From the NCBI GenBank assembly GCA_028277865.1, contig JANQFM010000564.1, positions 1-8,117 on the forward strand: a stretch of DNA of 8,117 nt, in the 5' to 3' direction. How positions within the stretch are numbered: the first letter of the stretch is position 1; each line of letters starts with the position of its first letter. Shown here piece by piece: positions 1-5,124 of the stretch. The translations under genes and the position numbers were made by a program. The notes under the pieces were generated by a model. The model was given only the letters and a program-made list of their open reading frames with translations. It was not told where the DNA came from and did no database searches. The DNA is from Acidobacteriota bacterium. GTDB lineage: Bacteria; Acidobacteriota; UBA6911; RPQK01; DATIPO01.

Positions 1-138
1 AGGCTTTACGCCTGGAAGGGATACCAGGCGGTTGCATGGCTGGCGGTGGCCTTGACCTTGGTCAGCAGCGTGCTCTTTTTCATCGCCATCAGGGAAGAGG
101 ATCTCGCCCATAAAGCCCACCGGCCAGCGAATCGTTAA
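1..138 (+). CDS. C-terminal end of a membrane protein (partial gene)
   Basis: The frame beginning at base 1 is open for 45 codons and ends in TAA at 136-138; the start lies outside the window. The fragment has a hydrophobic stretch at about fragment residues 8-30 (YQAVAWLAVALTLVSSVLFFIAI), followed by a short, charged, hydrophilic tail (REEDLAHKAH...). This looks like the last transmembrane helix and cytoplasmic tail of an integral membrane protein. A transporter of the major facilitator type would fit, but the fragment is too short to assign a family. The gene converges on the kinase gene, and the gap between them holds a large inverted repeat that may separate the two transcripts. The reading frame is supported by the absence of stops and by the helix-like composition only. 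Confidence 0.6.
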   Translation, partial: RLYAWKGYQAVAWLAVALTLVSSVLFFIAIREEDLAHKAHRPANR

Positions 139-172
139 CTGGCGAGGCAGCGCCTCAGACCGGAGATAGGAA

Positions 173-246
173 GCCACCGAGACACAGAGACACAGAGATC
201 AGAAGGCTTTTCTGATTCTTCTCTGTGCACTCTGTGCCTCGGTGGC
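173..246. repeat. Long imperfect inverted repeat in a convergent gene gap
   Basis: The left arm (173-204) begins GCCACCGAGACACAGAGACA and ends TCAGAA. The right arm (210-246) begins TTCTGA and ends CTCTGTGCCTCGGTGGC. They pair along nearly their whole length, with a few mismatches and an extra AGAA-type bulge, leaving a five-base loop, GGCTT. Within the left arm the unit ACACAGAG occurs twice in tandem. No T-run follows on either strand, so it is not a classic intrinsic terminator. Its place between the ends of two convergent genes suggests it could block read-through or mark transcript ends both ways. A second copy starts at 8085, which shows it belongs to a dispersed family. Similar GAGACACAGAGA palindromes are, as I recall, scattered through many environmental bacterial genomes. 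Coding content in 139-307 is not evident. Confidence 0.85.
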
Positions 247-307
247 AAAACTTGACTCACGGCAAACTGGAACTGCAAGCCAGCATTGCGCGAGGTCCGC
301 TTCCCGA

Positions 308-3283
308 TCACTCGACGACCTTGGAGCGGGCTTCCTCAACCCGGTGGCGGTCGAACTGCCCTTCGCCCCAGTAGTCGAGGAAGAGTTGGTAGTGGCGGCG
401 GGCCTGCTCAGACTCTCCCCGCTCTTCGTGGTAACGGGCCAAAAAGTAATGGCTGCGGACGAATTGGACGGGGGTGACAAGACGCTTGTGCCGGCTCTCG
501 GACAGCTTGCGGAACCATTGGGCTGCCTGATCCTTGCTGCCTGTTTCCCAGTAGGCCCGGCCCAGTCCGTACCAGACATTGGCATAGTCGGCGGTCTGGT
601 CGTCCAGAGCGGGCAGCAGGGGCTCGGCCTCTTCCAGGATGCGGATGGCTTCAGGATAGTCCCCCTGGATGAGCGACACCATGCCGCTTCCGATGAGCAT
701 GGACCGGTTGCCGCTTGGATCGTCGGGATCGACGAGCCCGGAAAGGGCGGCCACCCGCTCAGACAGGCAGGCTGCATCGCCCAGATGGGCGCAGCAAAAG
801 GCGAGCAGGCCGTTCAGGACGGCTTGCTGGTCGGCGTTGTTCAATTTGGGCAGCAGCAGCTCGCCAGCACTTCGGGCTTCCTCGAATCGTTCGGCCTGGT
901 AGAGGACGTAAGTGCGGATCGATTCGATTTGAAGGGCCATCGGGCTGCCCTCCGGAAAGATCCGGACAGCTGCATTGAAGCGGGACACTCCCTCTTCCAT
1001 CCGGCCGCGATAGAAGTCTTGGATGGCCTCGAATAGAAATCCGGTCCAGCGGACACCCGGTTGGGGGTTGTTCTGGATCGCTCGTACTGCAGCACGCGCC
1101 TGCTGCCAGCGCCGCTTCATGACAAAGGCGGCCCATAACGCCTGTTGGGCGGAATCGGGATTCAAGCGCTCGGCGCGAAGCAAGGTCTCGATCGCCTCAT
1201 CGTACCTGCCCCAGCGAGTCAGCAGATCCCCCAAGCTGACCAGCCCGGGAGCATTGTCAGGATTCTTGTCGGCATATTCGGCCAAGACCTGATGGGCCTT
1301 GGGGAAATCGTCCACCATCAGGTAGGCCCGGGCCAATGAGGCGTAGGTTCCCGGGAAGGGCATGGAACGGCTGCGCAATTCTTCCAGGTGACGGATGGCC
1401 TGGCCGTATTCCTCACGGTCGAGGTAGATGAGGGCCAGGTTGTTGCGGGCCGCGTTGTGGTCCGGGTACAGTTCCACTGCTTTGCGGTAGGCTTGCAAGG
1501 CCTGTTCTTGGGTCTGGCTGTCCAGGGAGAAGTACCGGCCTTCGATGTAGTAACGCTCCCGGTCGGTCAGCCGGCTGACGTGTTCCAGCGAGCGGCCGGC
1601 GTATTCACGGGCTCTTTCGTCATCGCCCATGTTGCCGTGGGCAACTGAGAGCTTTGCCAGGGCCATGGCGAAATCAGGATCCAGCCCGACTGCCTTTTCC
1701 AGCAGAGGGACTGCTTGGCGCGGCTGGCCCTTTTCCATATGGCCGGTCCCTTCCAGGTAGTACCGGTAGGCTTCCACCGATTCGGTGCTGACGCTGGCCA
1801 GATCACGGTCGGCCTCCCCGGAGCTGTCTGAGCCTGCCACGAAGTTGAGCTTGATGCGGCGGGTCAGGTCGTCCACCATGGAAAAAACGGCCGCATCTCC
1901 TTGCCCTTCGATACTCTCTGAAGCCAGCACTTCGCCGCTGTCGGCGTCCTGTAGGCGTACGTTGATGCGCAAGGTGTTGCCCGCTTTGAGGAAGCTGCCC
2001 AGCACGGCCAGGTTGACCGAGGCCTGGCGGGCAACGTCCTGAACCAAATCGAAGGAGACCTGAGGGTCGTCAAGCCGCCCCAGATTGTGCAGGACCTGGT
2101 AAAGGCGGTCGGTGCCCAGCACCCGCACGTGGGGGGATTGGGAAAGGTCGGTCACCAGCATGTCGGCCAGTCCCGTGCGCAGCCAATCCAGTTCCGGATC
2201 TCCCGTCATATTCTGAAAGTAGAAGACAGCCAGCGAATTGCGTTCTTGGGCAGGCGCCGAAGCCGGATCGCCCGAGGGGCTGCGCAAGGCCCACCACAGC
2301 GCCGCCGCCACCAGGACGAAAAGCAAAGCCAAAGCCGCCGCCCACTTGCCCAGGCCTGCCCGCTTGGCCGAGGCGCTGCGGCCCCAGGCGGTGGAAAGCA
2401 GGCTTTGGGAGCTGAGCATCTCGTCCATTTCCAGGTTCTTCTGATACTTCTGCAGGGCCGAGTGCAAAGCGACCGCCGACGGGTATCGGCGTGAGGGATC
2501 CTTTTCCAGGCAATGATCAATGATGGCGCTCAAAGCCGCGTCGACGCGGGGATTGATGTCGCTGGCCGAGGGCGGATCATCCTTGAGGATGGAGGAAACC
2601 AGGGAGATATGGGTGTCGCCCTTGAAGGGTTTCTTGCCGGTGGCGAGTTGGTAGAGAAGGATTCCCAAAGAAAAGACGTCCGAGGCGGCGTGGGCGGGCT
2701 TGCCTTCGGCCTGCTCGGGGGACATGTAGGCCAGAGTCCCCACCACCCGCCCCACCTGGGTGAGCTGATCATCGGCCAATGCGGTGGCATCGTCGTCCGA
2801 GACCGGCTCCTCTTCCTTGAGTTTAGCCAAACCGAAATCCAGCACCTTGACACGCCCTTCGTCCGAAATCATGACATTGGCCGGCTTGAGGTCGCGGTGG
2901 GTCACTCCTTCCTTGTGGGCGGCAGCCAGGGCATCGCAAAGGGGCACGGCGATGCGGCACCATTCGGCGGGCGCCAAGCCGTCGCGGGGGATCCATTTGG
3001 TGAGGGGCTTGCCCTGCACCAACTCCATGGTGAAGAAATGAATCCCCTGGGCCTCTTCCACCGAATGGATGGTGACGATGTTGGGGTGGTTGAGCCTGGC
3101 CACGGCACGGGCCTCGCGTTCAAAGCGTTGACGGCGTTCGGGATCGTTGGCCATGGAGGGAGGCAGGATCTTGAGAGCAACTTGGCGGCCCAGCCGTTCA
3201 TCTTCGGCCAGGAAGACCTCACCCATGCCTCCGCTGCCCAGCTTTTCGAGGATCTTGTAGTGGTTCAGCCGACGACCGATCAC
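308..3283 (-). CDS. Membrane-anchored Ser/Thr protein kinase with TolB-like and TPR domains
   Basis: This 991-residue protein is a PknB-type serine/threonine kinase. The kinase domain spans about residues 9-280: glycine loop LGSGGMGEV (15-23), ATP lysine K38 in VALKIL, helix-C glutamate E57, catalytic HRDLKPAN (129-136; D131, K133, N136), DFG (149-151), GTLAYMSPEQ (182-191) and SDVFSLG (201-207). All catalytic residues are present, so it should be active. One transmembrane helix follows at about 313-333. Residues about 349-482 (NSLAVFYFQNMTGDPELDWL...) resemble the TolB-like/FlgO N-terminal fold common in such kinases. From about 502 to 975 there are roughly ten TPR-like helical pairs, such as AVPLLEKAVGLDPDFAMALA and DEAIETLLRAERLNPDSAQQ. 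The topology places the kinase in the cytoplasm and the TolB/TPR sensor part in the periplasm. The start is GTG: the first in-frame ATG is M20 inside the glycine loop, and a good Shine-Dalgarno precedes the GTG. Substrate and signal are unknown. Confidence 0.95.
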   Translation of the reverse strand: MIGRRLNHYKILEKLGSGGMGEVFLAEDERLGRQVALKILPPSMANDPERRQRFEREARAVARLNHPNIVTIHSVEEAQGIHFFTMELVQGKPLTKWIPRDGLAPAEWCRIAVPLCDALAAAHKEGVTHRDLKPANVMISDEGRVKVLDFGLAKLKEEEPVSDDDATALADDQLTQVGRVVGTLAYMSPEQAEGKPAHAASDVFSLGILLYQLATGKKPFKGDTHISLVSSILKDDPPSASDINPRVDAALSAIIDHCLEKDPSRRYPSAVALHSALQKYQKNLEMDEMLSSQSLLSTAWGRSASAKRAGLGKWAAALALLFVLVAAALWWALRSPSGDPASAPAQERNSLAVFYFQNMTGDPELDWLRTGLADMLVTDLSQSPHVRVLGTDRLYQVLHNLGRLDDPQVSFDLVQDVARQASVNLAVLGSFLKAGNTLRINVRLQDADSGEVLASESIEGQGDAAVFSMVDDLTRRIKLNFVAGSDSSGEADRDLASVSTESVEAYRYYLEGTGHMEKGQPRQAVPLLEKAVGLDPDFAMALAKLSVAHGNMGDDERAREYAGRSLEHVSRLTDRERYYIEGRYFSLDSQTQEQALQAYRKAVELYPDHNAARNNLALIYLDREEYGQAIRHLEELRSRSMPFPGTYASLARAYLMVDDFPKAHQVLAEYADKNPDNAPGLVSLGDLLTRWGRYDEAIETLLRAERLNPDSAQQALWAAFVMKRRWQQARAAVRAIQNNPQPGVRWTGFLFEAIQDFYRGRMEEGVSRFNAAVRIFPEGSPMALQIESIRTYVLYQAERFEEARSAGELLLPKLNNADQQAVLNGLLAFCCAHLGDAACLSERVAALSGLVDPDDPSGNRSMLIGSGMVSLIQGDYPEAIRILEEAEPLLPALDDQTADYANVWYGLGRAYWETGSKDQAAQWFRKLSESRHKRLVTPVQFVRSHYFLARYHEERGESEQARRHYQLFLDYWGEGQFDRHRVEEARSKVVE

Positions 3284-3291
3284 AATTTGAG

Positions 3292-3299
3292 CCTTTCCT
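3292..3299 (-). promoter_or_regulatory. Ribosome binding site that decides the GTG start of the kinase
   Basis: Read on the minus strand the sequence is AGGAAAGG, eight bases before the GTG at 3283-3281. It is a strong Shine-Dalgarno at suitable spacing. It supports GTG as the true start over the internal ATG at codon 20, which would cut the glycine loop. Confidence 0.7.
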
Positions 3300-3315
3300 G
3301 AAGTCCGAAGGGCAT

Positions 3316-3324
3316 ATTCTAGCA
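3316..3324 (-). promoter_or_regulatory. Candidate extended -10 promoter for the kinase gene
   Basis: On the minus strand the sequence reads TGCTAGAAT. This fits an extended -10 element (TGn followed by a hexamer matching TATAAT at five of six positions). Transcription would start near 3309 and give a leader of about 25 nucleotides containing the ribosome binding site. No good -35 is seen at normal spacing, which is tolerable for an extended -10 promoter. The call rests on motif match and position only. Confidence 0.35.
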
Positions 3325-3378
3325 GGCACCGACCGCAGCATTGTCGCTGGGGCTACGCAAAACTGCCTCCCTATGTTC

Positions 3379-3409
3379 GTCAGAATGCGCCCCGGGGTGT
3401 TATTCTGAC
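3379..3409. repeat. Strong stem-loop in the divergent intergenic region
   Basis: The perfect 8-bp arms GTCAGAAT (3379-3386) and ATTCTGAC (3402-3409) enclose a GC-rich core with the palindrome CCCCGGGG (3390-3397). As RNA the whole can fold as a stem of about 13 pairs, including two G-U pairs in the core and one bulged U, closed by a CCGG tetraloop. No T-run follows on either strand, so it is unlike an intrinsic terminator. It lies about 70 bases upstream of the candidate kinase -10 and ends three bases before the nuclease relic. It may be a protein-binding palindrome, a REP-like hairpin, or the boundary of inserted DNA. Confidence 0.65.
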
Positions 3410-3412
3410 AGC

Positions 3413-3616
3413 AAGGTGTGGCCGCAATGCGAGTACTGGCTCATCGATCCCGTTCGCCGCAAGTCCCGTTTTCACCAGCTCGGCGGGGATGCCCATCACA
3501 ATGCAGCCCTGCCAGGCGGCTTCGTTTATCACAGCCCTGTCTTGAGCGGCCTGTGGCTGGATGCAAGCTGGCTGCGGCAAGATCCTTTGCCTTCCGTACT
3601 CCCCGTTTTCAAGCAG
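3413..3616 (+). pseudogene. Relic of a Uma2-family (DUF820) endonuclease, C-terminal part only
   Basis: The + frame containing 3431 encodes EYWLIDPVRRKSRFHQ, then SPVLSGLWLDASWL and RQDPLPSVLPVFKQ. This matches the end of Uma2-family proteins in order: the EYWLIDP strand, a hydrophilic variable stretch, SxVLxGLWLxxxWL, and a terminal DPLPxVL segment. Uma2 proteins are restriction-endonuclease-like (PD-(D/E)XK) and usually about 180-200 residues long. Here the N-terminal two thirds, with the catalytic Asp and ExK residues, is absent. The sequence before EYWLIDP (SKVWPQC) matches the family poorly, and the frame runs past the normal C-terminus without a stop. It can therefore be neither a working nuclease nor a complete gene. 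No convincing ribosome binding site or start serves this frame. I read it as a decayed remnant; the 142-codon open frame around it (3341-3769) is not proposed as a gene. Confidence 0.7.
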
Positions 3617-3753
3617 CGGCAGCTGCCCTTTTCTTCCATTTTCAGCGGTCGGAGCTCGGCCTTTCCTGTTTCTCACCCCGGTGTGTTAGTTTGGCGTCGA
3701 ATATCCGATAAGACCAGCAATGAAACATCCCAACCGGATCACCGGCCCCTGAT

Positions 3754-3759
3754 GAGGAG
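3754..3759 (+). promoter_or_regulatory. Ribosome binding site of gdhA
   Basis: GAGGAG lies six bases before the ATG at 3766, a near-ideal Shine-Dalgarno. It selects this ATG as the gdhA start, giving the usual N-terminal length for the family. I see no convincing -35/-10 pair in 3617-3753, so the operon promoter is not located. Confidence 0.75.
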
Positions 3760-3765
3760 AATGCG

Positions 3766-5124
3766 ATGAGTTCAACACAGGAAATCTATAAGTCAGTCGT
3801 TAAGAGAGATCCCGATCAACCCGAATTCCACCAGGCCGTCAAGGAAGTCCTGGAAACCATCGAGCCTGCCCTGCAAAGGCATCCCGAATTCCGCAACGCC
3901 AAAGTGGCCGAGCGGCTGGTCGAGCCGGAACGGATCATCACCTTCCGGGTTCCCTGGGTGGACGCCAATGGGGACGTGCAAGTCAACCGGGGCTACCGGG
4001 TGGAGTTCAACAGCGCCATCGGGCCTTACAAGGGCGGTTTGCGGTTTCACCCCTCCGTCAACCTGAGCATCCTCAAGTTCCTGGGCTTCGAGCAGATCTT
4101 CAAGAACGCCCTCACCACCACCAGCATCGGAGGGGGCAAAGGCGGCTCGGACTTCGATCCCAAAGGCAAGACCGACCAGGAAGTGATGAATTTTTGCCAG
4201 TCCTTCATGAGCGAGCTGTTCCGTCACATCGGCGCCTGGACCGACGTCCCGGCGGGCGACATCGGAGTGGGCGGGCGGGAGATCGGCTTCCTGTTCGGCC
4301 ATTACAAGCGGCTGGCCAACCGTTTCGAAGGCGTGCTGACAGGCAAAGGGCTCAACTGGGGCGGTTCGCTGATCCGGCCCGAGGCCACCGGCTACGGCAC
4401 GGTCTATTTTGCCCAAGAGATGCTCAAGACCCGGAAGACGGACTTGAAGGGCAAGACTTGCCTGATTTCCGGCGCCGGCAATGTGGCCCAGTTCGCTGCT
4501 GAAAAAGCGCTCGAATTCGGCGCCAAGGTGATCAGCTTTTCCGATTCCAACGGCTTCATCATCGACGAGGAGGGCATTGATCGCGAAAAGCTCGATTTCG
4601 TCATGGAATTGAAGAATGCCCGCCGCGGACGCATCCGTGAATATGTGAGCAAATATCCCAGTGCCAGCTACCAGAAGGCTGACCCGTCGCTGGATCACAA
4701 CCCGCTTTGGGACGTCAAGGCGGACATCGCGCTGCCCTGCGCCACCCAGAACGAGGTCAAGGCCAAGGACGCCCAAAACCTGGTGCGCAACAACTGCGTC
4801 TGCCTGGCAGAGGGCGCCAACATGCCTTCCACGCCCGATGCGATCGATGTCTTTTTGGACAACGACATGCTCTATGGCCCTGCCAAGGCCGCCAATGCGG
4901 GCGGAGTCGCCACCTCCGCTCTGGAAATGAGCCAGAACAGCATGCGGCTGAGCTGGACCCGGGAGGAGGTTGACAAGCGGCTCCACGACATCATGATCAA
5001 CATTCACAGCACCTGTTGGGAATGTGCCGACGAATTCGGCAAGCCCGGCAACCTGATGGTCGGCGCCAACATCGCCGGGTTCCTCAAGGTGGCAAACGCC
5101 ATGATGGACCAGGGAGTGGTATGA
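3766..5124 (+). CDS. gdhA: NADP-type glutamate dehydrogenase
   Basis: The 452-residue product is a hexameric-class glutamate dehydrogenase (EC 1.4.1.4), which reductively aminates 2-oxoglutarate with ammonium to give glutamate in the cytoplasm. The length is close to that of E. coli GdhA. The substrate motif GPYKGGLRFHPSVN (86-99) carries K89. The family signature IGGGKGGSDFDPKGK (121-135) carries catalytic K125, and PAGDIGVGGREIGF (162-175) carries the catalytic D165. The Rossmann dinucleotide loop is GAGNVAQF (236-243), followed by SFSDSNG (257-263). The C-terminal part has AEGANMPST (348-356) and AANAGGVATSALEMSQNS (375-392). The overall sequence resembles bacterial NADP-dependent enzymes, although cofactor choice is inferred. 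All key residues are present. The gene opens a two-gene operon: its TGA overlaps the ATG of the next gene. The opposite strand is open along almost the whole gene, a composition artefact. Confidence 0.97.
   Translation: MSSTQEIYKSVVKRDPDQPEFHQAVKEVLETIEPALQRHPEFRNAKVAERLVEPERIITFRVPWVDANGDVQVNRGYRVEFNSAIGPYKGGLRFHPSVNLSILKFLGFEQIFKNALTTTSIGGGKGGSDFDPKGKTDQEVMNFCQSFMSELFRHIGAWTDVPAGDIGVGGREIGFLFGHYKRLANRFEGVLTGKGLNWGGSLIRPEATGYGTVYFAQEMLKTRKTDLKGKTCLISGAGNVAQFAAEKALEFGAKVISFSDSNGFIIDEEGIDREKLDFVMELKNARRGRIREYVSKYPSASYQKADPSLDHNPLWDVKADIALPCATQNEVKAKDAQNLVRNNCVCLAEGANMPSTPDAIDVFLDNDMLYGPAKAANAGGVATSALEMSQNSMRLSWTREEVDKRLHDIMINIHSTCWECADEFGKPGNLMVGANIAGFLKVANAMMDQGVV
5111..5116 (+). promoter_or_regulatory. 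Internal ribosome binding site and ATGA overlap coupling gdhA to the next gene
   Basis: AGGGAG lies four bases before the ATG at 5121-5123, inside the last gdhA codons. That ATG shares its TG with the gdhA TGA stop (5122-5124). Such ATGA junctions usually mean that a ribosome ending one gene restarts on the next. It also decides the start of the 982-residue protein over an in-frame ATG at 5016 buried in gdhA. Confidence 0.7.

Noticed and set aside
173..246. Reading the first palindrome as an intrinsic terminator
   Set aside because: There is no T-run after the stem on either strand, and a related copy begins elsewhere, so a dispersed repeat is the safer call.
242..1036. A 264-codon + strand frame opposite the kinase C-terminus
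   Set aside because: It overlaps the TPR region of a well-supported gene and begins inside the inverted repeat. The translation shows no family features and no good ribosome binding site.
2513..3301. A 262-codon + strand frame opposite the kinase catalytic domain
   Set aside because: It is antisense to the conserved kinase motifs and is explained by their codon usage.
3720..3752. A ten-codon frame (MKHPNRITGP) just before gdhA, as a possible leader peptide
   Set aside because: It has only a weak ribosome binding site, no run of regulatory codons, and no attenuator-like hairpin between it and gdhA. Chance is enough to explain it.
5016..5120. An N-terminal extension of the ATP-grasp protein from the ATG at 5016
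   Set aside because: The extra 35 residues are arginine-rich out-of-frame gdhA sequence, while the ATG at 5121 has a Shine-Dalgarno and a typical ATGA overlap.
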